NCBI GenBank assembly: GCA_964247055.1
Contig: OZ176057.1
Location: 1,922,001-1,986,000, forward strand
DNA: 64,000 bases
Direction of reading: 5' to 3'
From: Paragordius varius
Taxonomy: Eukaryota; Nematomorpha
The notes beneath the pieces are model-generated. The model was given only the letters and a program-made list of their open reading frames with translations. It was not told where the DNA came from and did not search any database. Within the stretch, counting starts at the first letter, position 1. Every line of letters starts with the position of its first letter. This document shows positions 13,280-24,575 of the stretch, in pieces. Both the position numbers and the translations under genes were made by a program.

Positions 13280-14050
13280 AATGGCTTTTATTCAACATTT
13301 AAATTTGATTCCGTGTCCTTACTTAAATTACTGTGAACGCGTTCAATAGCAGTGGTTCAGGTAAAGATAATGCAAATTCTACAATTAAAATATTATTGTA
13401 TGGAACATAATTTGTTTAAAAATGATTATTTTAACCATTTCTATCCTACGTATTTTTTTCTGTTGTCCATAATATAAGTTTTCATTCAATATAATTGTTT
13501 AATAATGAGACTTCATAAAAAAGTGTCATTGTGCACCGTCTTGCCTTCCAAATAATCATTTCTGTTTGCATAAAACATTTTTATATTCTGGCTATTCATT
13601 GAGCCTTGTTTTTCTGGATGCTTTATAATATTGCGATTAGGTAATGGTATAAAATTATTTCTAACCTTTTTTGACTTGGAAGTTGACCTTTGTCCAGTGA
13701 TAAAAAATAGGACTCTAGGAGATCACATTTTTATAAATATTTCAATCGCTGGCAAAAGAGCTAACCAACAGTTCTACAATATCCAAGCATTTTAACATCT
13801 ATATTTTCCACATCCAGGGGTAACAAATCAGTAGCTGTTTGAATAGCGTTCTGTATCTACTAATAATGCTTTGATTAAGATTATTCGCTCGCTAAATTGT
13901 TAAAAATATTTTTGTGCCGCTTCTTGCATACCCAGCGTATTTTGTGATGATTTCGTCTTTATTATTTTTTTCTAGAATATTACAATCACTTCACCCTTTG
14001 TTCGTGCACTAAATTTATTGAATAAGGTACAAACAACCTATAAGGTACAA
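13280..14050 (-). repeat. Inverted internal copy of the transposase 3' half inside hAT B copy 1
   Basis: Read on the minus strand, this stretch repeats the plus-strand segment from about 11735 to 13065. Clear shared blocks are AGCTACTGATTTGTTACCCC with GATGTGGAAAAT, GCTTGGATATTGTA, and the ATCTTTACCTGAACC block near 13345. The inverted copy has several internal deletions relative to the forward copy. The pair can form a hairpin of more than 600 bp with a loop of roughly 200 nt. Confidence 0.85.
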
Positions 14051-14284
14051 ATTTTTTTATATTTATAATGTATTTGTGTTAAAAATAAATAAATATTACA
14101 ATTAATTTTTTGTATAAAAATTTTTGGTTGTACCCCCAATGACCCCCCCCCCTTCTCAGTGTCCCGCTTTTTCCTTCAAAAAATCTGGTCTCCTTATGTA
14201 TAGTAGTTTTGGTGAGAATTAAATTAAACAGTTTTCTTTTATTAGGTAAAAACATATTTTTTACTGTTTTCTAACTTTTAGGAG

Positions 14285-16144
14285 CAGTGGTATCCAATAA
14301 AAAATTTTGGTGGGCCAAATAAAATATATCCTCTGGCCAAGAACCTTATATTTGCTAAATTACATAGCTATATCACACATATGCAATATTTGTACTCTAA
14401 CAAAGCACAATGAATTTTTTGCAGATTGCATTCTTAAAACTCGTTTCACACCAGTTAGTTTAAAAAATTAATAATTTTGATTACAACATTTATTTGGATA
14501 TTAACCAATAATTTTTGACGAATTTGCTTCCGCCTCATGACAGGCATGTCGTTCATATGAGCATCGGTTAAGCTATTTCTGAAAGTATTCTTGGCATACA
14601 TCATTTATGTATAGGAATCATTTTTAATATCAAAGAAATTTTCAATGATATGCGTCTGATCAAGACGAAATGCTTAAGTTGCTTAATAATGTATATATCC
14701 ATAAGCCATGGATTTTAGTTTTAAGCATTTAATATTTCTTTATTTTTGAAATCTGAATTTCATCTCATTTGATAAAAATGGTAAATGATTGCCTATTATT
14801 ATAATCTCCCCGGTAAATTCCATATTTGCATGAATCTTTAAGTGTTGGAAAATATCTAGGAGCAAGCAATGGACATAATGAATTTTTTCTAGTATTTCCT
14901 ATTTTTATATTTTTCCTTTCTTTCCTCTGGATATTATGGTGATGGATTGTAAAATGTCTTTCAATATTGCAGTTTTTTCAGAATTTGTCCTTACATATAT
15001 GGCAGGTAACAACATTTTTATTTATAATAACAAAGAATTTTTTTTCCCTTCGTTTTTAAAGGAGCGATTTTCGAATAATTTAGGTCTTTTAGCATTATTC
15101 ACTTTGAATTTAAGTTTAATTATTATTTAGATTTTAAGAAATAGGAATATAGTTTGAATTATGCAATAAAAAAACAGATTAAAATTTAATGATCTTGTAA
15201 AATATTTGATGATTTATATAAAATGATGCAGGATAGCAATGAAAAAATATGTATATGCGAGTTTAAGTGAAAGGTTTGCTCATCACTTGGATACAACACA
15301 TTCATTTTAGTCTTCATCGATTCAAATTGAGGTAGTTTACCTTAGACCGGTTGAAATTAAATACCTTAAAATATATGGAAGGAATGGAAACCATGGCAAA
15401 ATTTTGCACTTATATAACACTTATAAACCGAAAAATATAAAAATTATTCAAAAATACTTGATATTACTTATTTTATTGTACAATGGTAAAACTTAGTTAA
15501 CGTAACTTGTCATTGGTTAAATTAAAAATAGTACAAAATAAAAAACTTTTTCAATTTATATCAGTGTTAGATTTGATATAAATAATAAATTATCTTTATT
15601 TATACCTTAAAATATAAATGAACACGATATTTTGGAAAATTATTACAAAATAAAAATGGCGTCGAACAAGTTTGACATGGAAATTTTTATAATACAAAAT
15701 CTTAAGATATTTTAGGTTATTTATATAATTTTATTGGGATAGAAGCATAGATTTAAATTAGGACCGTTCTCGTCAGTAGTTTTTTTTAATTAACTTTAAT
15801 TTAGTCTATGGTATTTGGATACCCCAAATTGAATCGAAGTGTTAAATATAAAAAAGTAATACAATTCAAAATAGAAGAGAAAATAGAATACAGAAACAAC
15901 GTTTGACAAGATTTTGAAATCATTTTATAATGTAGTGAAATCTTTCTAATCTCATATTGGATAAAAAATAAAAATTACCAAAATTAAAGCTAAAGAAATA
16001 AGTTAATTTTAAAATAAGCAAAAATTCATTTATATGTAATTTAAAAATTCATCAATAAAAAAATAATTTAAGTATCCATATGGTCATGGGGGAATTTTAA
16101 AGCACTCTTAGGGCCGCATGTGGCCCGCGGGTTGCGTACCACTG
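14285..16144. mobile_element. Non-autonomous hAT element, family C, with a TTAA MITE inside
   Basis: The left end begins CAGTGGTATCCAATA. The right end, read inward, begins CAGTGGTACGCAACCCGCGG and continues GGCCACATGCGGCCC. These are typical hAT termini. The flanking 8-mers, TTTAGGAG and CTCTAGAG, are only partly alike, so the insertion looks old. On the minus strand near 14530-14600 the frame reads SLTDAHMNDM, like the end of a hAT transposase dimerisation domain. The element has been interrupted at 15283-15848 by a MITE. Confidence 0.75.
15283..15848 (-). mobile_element. TTAA-flanked MITE, copy M1 (reverse orientation)
   Basis: In reverse orientation it begins TTAACACTTCGATTCA, then a GGGGTATCCAAATACC hairpin. 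It contains the family block TCGACGCCATTTTTATTTT and ends with TTGTATCCAAGTG. The second TTAA is decayed (TGATGA). It is nested in the hAT element 14285-16144. Confidence 0.8.
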
Positions 16145-16400
16145 CTCTAGAGTCCCTAATTGAGAAATGACATGATTGAAAAGTTACAATCGATAATAAT
16201 TAAAAATTTGCTGGATATTAATGCTGTTTAAAATCAATTATTTATATTTGTTACCCATAATATATATATTTATTTGCCTGTTGTATTTGACATTAAAAAA
16301 GAAATAACAGCGAAAAAATCTAGGACAAGCTTACAAGTCATATATTCAAAAATATTTGGGATCTATAAACTAAAATATATTTTTAAATTTGGCCCATAAC

Positions 16401-18584
16401 TAGGGTGACCAGACGTCCAGCTTTTTTACACTTTGTCCCGCGTCCCGCTAAGTTTTTTAAATGTCCCGCTTTTTCACGATTATATAAAAAAAATTTGAAT
16501 ACAAAAAATTTTTTTTATCCGTTTAAATTTTTTATCATTAGTTATCTTTAAAATCTATATCAATTATAAATTTAAATTAATCTTAAATATTTATTTTATT
16601 CGAATTTATATCATATGATTATACAGTCTGCTTCCTACTCCTACTGCCAACATTATCAAAAAGACAAATTAATACCACAAATCGGTAACTTAAACGTTTA
16701 CACCATAAAATTAAGGTAGTATAATAATTTTTTATACTAATATTAGTTTAAAAATATGAGAACAAAAAAAGGTTGCAAATTCAACGATAAATTATTGAAA
16801 GAATTTTCTTTTGTCAAAAAAAACAAAGGATGAATCATTTGTTAAACGTTCTTTATGCGAGGGGGAATTCACCCTAGCACATGGCGGCAGCATGATATTA
16901 CAAATCATAAAACACAGAAACATAAAATATGGCGGCATCATTTTACAAAATAGCGATGTTTATCGAAAAACCGCTTTTGGAAAGGAAGGAAAGACTTTGG
17001 CACTAGCCGAAGGCGTTTTATCTTTTCACGTCGTTAATCAAAATAATTCCTTTAGATCTATGGATTGTATACAGGTTATTCGTACCTTATACAATAAAAA
17101 ATTTACATCTGCCAGTACAAACTCTGAAGCCATTGTATGCAATGTCCCTTCGCCACATGCTTTTTCTGAAATACAAAAAGATTTAAAAATTAATTTCATG
17201 CTATACTCCGATGAATCAAATTACAAGGAAACAAAATAATTTACCACTTTAATAAGTTTGATCCAGAATACGGAGTAAAAATTAAGATTTTAGATTTTAT
17301 TTCTCTACCCGGTAATTCCTACATAATTTTTACTTCAATTATGAATCTAAAAAAATAATTTTAAAAATAAAATCTTCGCTTATTGCGATGACAACAACAA
17401 TACAAACTTCGGTTAATCAAAACATTATTGGAGTTGGGTGTATAGCTCATATAACACACCAACCTAATTAAACAGCTGCTGATTAATCACCCCTAGATGT
17501 GGAAAAGGTAATTGTTAAAATATATTCCTTTTTTTATATATACGGTACACGTTGAAACGCTGCAGGAATCCTGTGAAAATGCAGAAGTTCAATATCAAAA
17601 ACAGCTTGGATATTGAGCTCGTTGGTTACTTCTGCCAGCTATCGAAAGGATTCAAAAAATGTATGATCCTTTGAAATCCCATTTTTTATCACAGGACAAA
17701 TGTCCTGCTTTGGAAAATTTTAAAAGTGATTCTTCAAAAATATGGTTAGATTTCCTACAAAATCAAGCTTCTCTTTTTCAAAATGTTGTTAAATAGATAG
17801 AAGGTGCCTAAATTTCGGCAATCAAAGTAGCCAATGAAGTTAGTAACCTAAAATCCCAATGTCATAAAGGTATAATTTTATATCATAAATTATCCGAAAT
17901 ATTATAAATAATTTAGAAAAACAAGGCTTAATAAATTAAAAGGATATCATATCCCAAAAAATTTTCTATACAAACTGTAAATATGATTTGGAAAACTGCG
18001 GGGCAATTCAATGAAATTGATCATTTTTATTGGATAACATTAAAGCCAGAATTTAATTGGTGCGATGTTCAAAAATCATTTGATTACATCTGCATCTCCC
18101 AAAAATTCCCAAAAAGTAATCTTTCAGTAAATGATCTTTTTTCTGAAGTTATATTAAGAAAAACTTATATTTATTATGGACAACAAGAAAAACACATAGA
18201 AAAGAAATGGCTAGTTTCATCATTTTGAAACAAACTATGTTCTATACAATAATATCTTAAAAATTGTGGAATTTGCACTATCTTTACTTGCAATGCTGCC
18301 TTTGAGCGCGTTTTTTTCATAGTCAGGTGTGGACAGCGGAAATATTACATTTAAATATTGAAATTTTTCAAATTCTTGTGAAGAATTTCCAATATAAAAA
18401 TGGCAATTCTGCTAAAAGCCATTCACTCAAATAAAAAATACCAAGCAATAAAATATTTTTTTATTTATAATGTATTTGTGTTAAAAATTTATTACAATAA
18501 TTTTTTTAAAAAAAAATTGGTTGTACCGTCTCATGCCCCCTTTCCTAGATCCCGCTTTTTTCTTTAAAAAATCTGGTCACCCTA
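16401..18584 (+). mobile_element. hAT transposon, family B copy 2, with perfect 8-bp target duplication
   Basis: Ends are TAGGGTGACCAGA and its exact inverted partner (TCTGGTCACCCTA). The flanking direct repeat is CCCATAAC at 16393-16400 and 18585-18592, identical on both sides. It is 2184 bp, lacks the tandem and inverted expansions of copy 1, and carries a decayed transposase. Confidence 0.96.
16811..18330 (+). pseudogene. hAT transposase pseudogene (family B copy 2)
   Basis: Frame 16811-17239 (142 residues) includes GVLSFHVVNQNNSFRSMDC and NVPSPHAFSEIQKDLKINF. Downstream pieces in shifted frames correspond to the same order as copy 1, and frame 17983-18228 includes HFYWITLKPEFNWCDVQKSF. 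The C-terminal region lies near 18260-18320. Multiple frameshifts and small deletions separate the blocks. It retains a longer open N-terminal block than copy 1. Confidence 0.8.
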
Positions 18585-18677
18585 CCCATAACCTATCAAA
18601 TTTTAAATCATTCTTGGATAATAAATTATCCAAAAAACATATGTAATTACCTTTTTTTATTTCTTCCTTGTATAATT

Positions 18678-19769
18678 ATGATGTTTGAAGCATCACCACA
18701 TTTGCAATGGTTAATAATTAAGAAGCATTCCTCCTTTCTTATGAGGAGAAGAAATATAAAAAAGCCGTTTACAAAAGTAAATTTTATCTAATTATAAATT
18801 TACCTTTATCTGCTTACCTCTTTGTTTTTTTCTGAAACATAAAGGATAATGAATAAAGGAATACAATACAAAATTTTTATGATTTTTAATTTTAATTATT
18901 TTAAAATATAAAATTATAACATTTAGGAACCAAGAAATATGCTAAACATCAATTCTTTTAAATATAACGGCTTGATTCATAAACGAACATTTGATGTTAA
19001 ACCGTCAGATGACAAAAAAGGGCTTATTTTGGAAGTTAACAGTAGAAAAGGTTTGTTTAAGATATATTTTTTATAAATTTAATGTTTTTATATAAATTAA
19101 TATGTAGGACTTTGTAAGCCAGCCAAATCTCGGAGACATTATAAACTAAATAAGCATCCCAGGAAGGATAATCAAACTATCAGAAATATTTTACCAAAGA
19201 GAGATGCTGAATTAAAGAAGGTAAGTTTGCATACCTATTTTTTAATTATTTTTTGGCTTTTAAATAGTTGATTTATTTATAAAAATATTATATCAATACT
19301 AAATTTATATAATCCATCAAAACATTTAACTGTAAATAATTAGTAATGTTTGTTTATATTGGCCAAAATATTAAAATGCTAAAACAATTTTTCCCTGGAC
19401 TAAAATCGTTCTCAATTTTATTTTTAAACAAATAAAAATTGACATAAATCATTCGCATTTACCTTTAACGTTATTAATAAATCTCTTAAATTTTTAACAT
19501 TCTATCTCTATATTTGTTTTTTAATATATGGTAGTTACCAAATATAAAGCATATTATGTTTTACAGTTAAAAAAAATTTTCTAACAATGAAATATCTTGG
19601 GTTACTCATATTATAGCTATTATATCATAAACGTTTTTTTATAGTTTAGCATGTGTGAATTTAAATTTTCTTATGATAGCTTGCGTTGATACGCGCCTCA
19701 GCACTGAGAAAAAGTTTGAAATACGATGCATCCAAATATGCCATAAGAAAGAAAGCTGCTGAACTCTAA
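18678..19769 (+). CDS. RPL28: 60S ribosomal protein L28 (eL28), four exons
   Basis: Exons: 18678-18776, 18927-19050, 19108-19220 and 19680-19769, joined with consistent phases to 141 codons (human RPL28 is 137 residues). The N-terminus reads SPHLQWLIIKKHSSFLMRR, the central block NSFKYNGLIHKRTFDVKP, then CKPAKSRRHYKLNKHP, and the end ASKYAIRKKAAEL. These match the conserved RPL28 segments (HLQWMVVRNCSSFL and NSFRYNGLIHRKT in human). It is a structural protein of the large ribosomal subunit. Two in-frame ATGs (18678 and 18681) are possible starts. Introns are 150, 57 and 459 nt with GT-AG ends. AATAAA at 19791-19796 is a likely polyadenylation signal. Confidence 0.95.
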
Positions 19770-19799
19770 TTAATTAATTATATTGTTTCGAATAAATAT

Positions 19800-20282
19800 T
19801 AATATAAATTTTATTTTTCTTAATATATCATAGTTGGTCAAAATTTCGAGGTACCTTGTTAGAAATTCATTTTTTATAGAGTCGATAATACGCTTTTAAA
19901 GTCTTAACTTTTCGATTTAGTGTCATATAAAAACGCTGCAAAAAAAGCTATTAAAATAAGCTTATAATTTTTTAATTAAACAACGGCAAACTTCATTTTT
20001 TATCAAATATTTTTATAAAAGACAATAAAAAACTTAAATAGTTGTTGAAGCTCCAAAAAATGATACTATTAATTAAACCGCTTTTTAGTTTTGCCAAAAA
20101 TAACATGCTGAATTATCTAAATATTAGTCGGGTAACATTTAATTTAGTTAAATAACTATTAGACGCTTGGTATTTTTATTTTCCCTAAATTTTTTTGTAA
20201 AAAAGGATCACGGTCCTAACGCTGTAATAATGCTAATATATATTACATTTAAATTTACAAGTTGAATTATGGTAATTTTTTT
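19800..20282. other. Intergenic spacer
   Basis: AT-rich DNA downstream of RPL28. I see no gene or recognisable repeat. Confidence 0.5.
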
Positions 20283-20790
20283 AGGGCTTGGAACCACAAC
20301 CGGTTCTTTGATGAAACAGTTGTTTCACGATTAGAACCGGAACCAGAGCAACGTTAAATTTTATTAAGAATCGTTTTGGAACTTATTCCAACTATTCAAA
20401 AAACCAGTTCTTTAAACCGAAAAAAATGTAAAACAGGAAGAGGAACCAGTTAAAATTTTTAATCGTTTTAGAACCACCTTCGTATAGATATGTATAAAAA
20501 CTCTTTACATTAATCAATTTTTGATTATATAATTCAATTATTTAAATGTGCTTAAATTTGTATGTTTTTGGAATAATTATTAGATATTTGAACATAACAT
20601 GATCGGAACATTTTAAGAACCGGTTTTATTTTACAAACCGTTTTTGGAACCAAAAAATGCGAGAACCGGAACAATTTTGAATTAAGAACGGTTTTAAAAC
20701 GGGTTTTACTTTTTAAATAATCGATTCTAGAACCGAAAAATGTATAGAATTTATCCCGGTTTAAATTTAAAAAACGGTTTAGGCTCGGGT
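20283..20790. mobile_element. hAT-type MITE rich in AACCGGTT words
   Basis: Starts AGGGCTTGGAACCACAACCG and contains many partial AACCGG/GAACCGG words in both orientations to about 20780. It is related to the fragment ending at 9265. The right end is diffuse and no target duplication could be defined. Confidence 0.5.
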
Positions 20791-20834
20791 TTAATTTATA
20801 ATATATCGCAAAATTTTTAAGGCGTTTTCCACGT

Positions 20835-21060
20835 GGTTAATTCATGCTCTTTTGGGGTAGTTTTGTACGCCAAGTGCATTTAAAATCTAAATATCTTTAA
20901 AATATTTTAGACATTGGGCCAAATTTAAAAATGTGCTTTCTTTAGCTTTTTAAGAGCATTTAACAAAAATTTTTTTAAAATATGAATCAAAAATCTTCAT
21001 CGCAAACTTTTTCGCTACCATTTTGTTTTATTTTTTTAAAACGTTAATACAACAGGTAAA
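20835..21060. repeat. Dispersed repeat family F (GGGGTAGTTTTG block)
   Basis: Begins with TTTTGGGGTAGTTTTGTACG and includes AAGAGCATTTAACAAAAATT and CTTCATCGCAAACTTTTTCG. Similar blocks occur near 10660, 31290-31560 (reverse) and 33495-33765. Termini were not resolved. Confidence 0.4.
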
Positions 21061-21481
21061 TAAATGTAGGTGGTGAAAATTTAAATTAATAATTTTGGAA
21101 AGCTTTAAAATTATAGACGGCAAAATTTTTGATAATTATGGATTTAAATAAAAGTGCTTTGTTTCAATTGTGTTTTGGCTACTAAATTCGGGGTTATAAA
21201 ATTTAAAAGATTGTAAAAATCCCAAGTTTTTATATCAAATAAGAAGAAGATGCTTTGATTATTAAATTTTAAAACAACTTCAAAACAAGAGTTTTTTTGC
21301 TACTTTAAGCTCGGTAGAAAATTCCCCTAAAATGTCATCGCTTGCAAAAAATCGTGGAATATTTTACAATTAAGAGTATTTAAGTAATTTTTCTATTATT
21401 AGATAAAAATTATAATTTACAAAAGTATCACTTACGATCTCATTGAATTCCTTTTTTTGCAATTGATATAGGTTTTACATA

Positions 21482-21902
21482 TATACCATTTGCACTTCAA
21501 GAGTGTCCTTGAACACTTCTAGTTGGTCCTTGAACACTTCAAGTTGGTCCTTGAACATTTCAAGTTTGTCGTTAAAATTTGAATTTAACCATAAATTTTA
21601 AATGTTTTTTAATTCTATTATTTTTTAACCTGATCTTAATTTATGATATTATTCATGTAAAATTAAATTTTTGTATAAAAAACCAATTTTTTGTTTAATA
21701 TTAATCAATTATAAATGTTTAAAACGAAGAATTGTAATAACCGAGTAAATTTATATATTATTCAAATATTGAAATCGTATTAAAATTAATATATTTTTCA
21801 TAAATTTAAAAAAGATTAAGATATTTTGATCAAGGACCAACTTGAAATGCAGGATAAACTTGAAGTGTTCAAGGACACTCTCGAAATGCAAATGGTGTAT
21901 TA
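21482..21902. mobile_element. Foldback MITE, family D (21-bp subterminal repeats)
   Basis: The left end is ATACCATTTGCACTTCAAG. The right end, read inward, is ACACCATTTGCATTTCGAG. Each end is followed by a repeated 21-bp word of the type TTGGTCCTTGAACACTTCAAG (three units on the left, fewer on the right). It has no coding capacity. The architecture is the same as in family C at 27110 and 60841, but the repeat word differs. Confidence 0.75.
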
Positions 21903-22048
21903 TATCAACAACTAAAGTCTGGTTCAAGGGCCCCCCAAAATATTTTTGCACGCGAGATATTTTAAATAAATCTATAATATTTGGCACTCCACTACCTTTT
22001 GGGGTAATTATTACCCCAGAGCGATATTTGCATATAAAAAAGTATATA

Positions 22049-24475
22049 AAGACCCATGTTCGGGTAAGTATTACTTGCGTCCTTATGCTTAAATCCTTAT
22101 GCTTACGTCCTTATGCTTACATTTTGAATAAAAATCATAAGTCTGCTCCTAGTAGACTTATTAAAATTTCAAAGTGGCATAACTTTAAAAATATTGTGAA
22201 TTTTTGAATTCTGTAAATTGAAGTAGAGAAAGTAAAGTATATTTAGCAAATAATTTATAGGTTTGAGTAATGTTGTTTCAATCTTTTGGCATTAAAAGGG
22301 GTTTACACAACCCCTGTTAAAAAATAGAAAATTCTTAAAACATGCATGCAATATTAAAAGTTTTTTAAAAGAAATAGGTATGCATTTTATCCAACTATAT
22401 TTTTTTAGATTTTCTTGAGTTATCAAAATTGAAATATCTGCATACTTTGTGAAATAAAAAAGACTACCCATTTTTCAAATTCTTTAAATTGGAGGATAAA
22501 AATGATGTATATATAACAAATTATTTATAGGTTTTAGAAATTGAATGATCGCATACACTCTTAGTGAACTAAGCTTCTTGAAAAATATATCTGGAACATA
22601 CATGTAAAACCCAAAGTTTTTTAGAAGGTGTGCAATTGATTTAACCATATTTTTTAGATTTAGATGTCATGGCCGAATTATCTGCGCACTTTTTGCATTT
22701 TGAGGATGAAGCATTGAATAATCTACTTATTTTATTGGATTTCATAAAATTTTTACTATTTGATATACAAAATTTTATATTTATGTTTATTGTCAATAAA
22801 TATATGATAAATTTACTTTAGTTTCAAGCGTCTAAAAATCATTTTAATCCACAGTGCACAAAATCGGAGGCTATAAAAAATATTATGATCAATCATATAT
22901 ATTGCATATTAGGATATCATGGTGCTTGGTTTTAGGTCTAACGAATAATATTGAGGTATATCCAATTTTGTGATATTTGTTCCTTATCGAAAGGTTGCAA
23001 ATTAGGCAAACTTATTTGGAGTCTACGCTTAAAATTCTAAACAAACTTCATTTTGGTTTTCAAATATAGTTTATTTAATGATATTATTAAAGTAAATTAA
23101 ACTTTGACCAAAAAGACCCCTAAATATTTCCCCAAATTTAAAGCAAAAGCTAATCAAAATTTTGAGGTGATAGAAATGTTAAACAAAAGTGTTTTTGTGA
23201 TATCTTAAAGCACCATAAAATACGATTGCCAAAATTTTTAAAAAAATCTATTATATTGTCGAATTCAATTTATATAAAAAATATTATCGCGCATCGGCTT
23301 TTTTAAAAAAAAGTGGCCCATTTTAGAGAAGTTCAAAAAGTTGTTTTGGAACCTACGCTTAAAATTTTAAATTTCATTTTTGTTTTCGAATATAGTTCAT
23401 ATTAAAATATAATGGTATTTTTAAAGTGAAGCATTTAGCTTTCATAAAAAAAATTATAAATTTGCCTAATTTGTAACCTTTCTAGGAACAATTACCACAA
23501 AATTGGATATACCTCAATATTATTCGTTAGACCTAAAACCAAGCACCATGATATTCCTAATATGAAATATATATGATTGATCATAATATTTTTTATAGCC
23601 TCCGATTTTGTGCACTGTGGATTAAAATGATTTTTAGACGCTTGAAACTAAAGTAAATTTATCATATATTTATTGACAATAAACATAAATATATAATTTT
23701 GTATATCAAATAGTAAAAATTTTATGAAATCCAATAAAATAAGTAGATTCTTCAATGCTTCAGCCTCAAAATGCACAAAGTGCGCAGATAATTCGATCGC
23801 CATGACATCTAAATCTAAAAAATATGGTTAAATCAATTGCACACCTTCTAAAAAACTTTGGGTTTTACATGTATGTTCCAGATATATTTTTTCAAGTAGC
23901 TTAGTTCACTAAGAGTGTATGCGATCATTCAATTTCTAAAACCTATAATTAAATTGTTATATATACATCATTTTTATCCTCCAATTTAAAGAATTTGAAA
24001 AATGGGTAGTTTTTTTTATTTCACAAAGTATGCAGATATTTCAATTTTGATAACTCAAAAAAATCTAAAAAATATAGTTGGATAAAATGCATACCTATTT
24101 CTTCTAAAAAACTTTTAATTTTGCATGCATGTTTTAGGAATTTTCTATTTTTTAACTAGGGTTGTGTAAACCCCTTTTAATGCCAAAAGATTGAAGCAAC
24201 TTTACTCAAACCTATAAATTATTTGCTAAATATACTTTACTTTCTCTACTTCAATTTACAGAATTCAAAAATTCACAATATTTTTAAAGTTATGCCACTT
24301 TGAAATTTTAATAAGTCTACTAGGAGCAGACTTATGATGAATGTATTATTTTTATTCAAAAATGTAAGCATAAGGACGTATGCATAAGGATTTAAGCATA
24401 AGGATGTAAGCATAGGGACGTAAGCATAAGGATTTAAGCATAAGGACGCAAGTAATACTTACCCGAACATGGGTC
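22049..24475. repeat. 2.4-kb foldback palindrome between RPL28 and SEC22
   Basis: The left arm (about 22049-23015) and right arm (about 23462-24475) are near-complete inverted copies separated by a loop of about 440 bp. The outer ends read GACCCATGTTCGGGTAAGT and its complement. Just inside are short tandem words of the type TCCTTATGCTTACG, three on the left and about six on the right. Each arm also contains two related units of roughly 235 bp. The inner part is an element of family E at 22852-23635. The right arm ends about 100 bp beyond the SEC22 stop codon. No target duplication was established. Confidence 0.9.
22852..23635. mobile_element. Family E-like core of the palindrome, ends CACAGTGCACAAAATCGG
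   Basis: The boundary sequence CACAGTGCACAAAATCGGAG occurs at 22852 and inverted near 23617-23635. The next blocks (a TATTATGATCAATCATATAT-like stretch and CATGGTGCTTGGTTTTAGG) belong to the family seen at 37651-38450. The inverted similarity of the larger palindrome continues past these ends, so this may be either a core or a nested insertion. Confidence 0.6.
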
Positions 24476-24575
24476 AAAGTATTAGGTCGAATATAAAACA
24501 TACTTCTAAATACGTGTGTGGCAAAAAATATATGCAATATGTACATACACCGATAATTTTATAGTTAAATAATAT

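Larger units (their letters stand above)
10708..14196 (+). mobile_element. hAT transposon, family B copy 1, with intact 8-bp target duplication
   Basis: The terminal inverted repeats are TAAGGTGACCAGA on the left and, read inward from the right, TAAGGAGACCAGA. The 8-bp direct repeat TGTATAGT flanks both sides (10700-10707 and 14197-14204), as expected for hAT insertion. Inside are subterminal CCCGC(T)n motifs, a tandem repeat at 10980-11374, a decayed transposase, and an inverted second copy of the transposase 3' half. It is longer than copy 2 at 16401-18584 because of these two features. Confidence 0.95.

Noticed and set aside
21842-22207. Open frame of 121 codons spanning a MITE end and the palindrome's left arm.
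   Set aside because: It crosses two unrelated repeats and its mirror frame appears in the right arm (24352-24546); no protein features.
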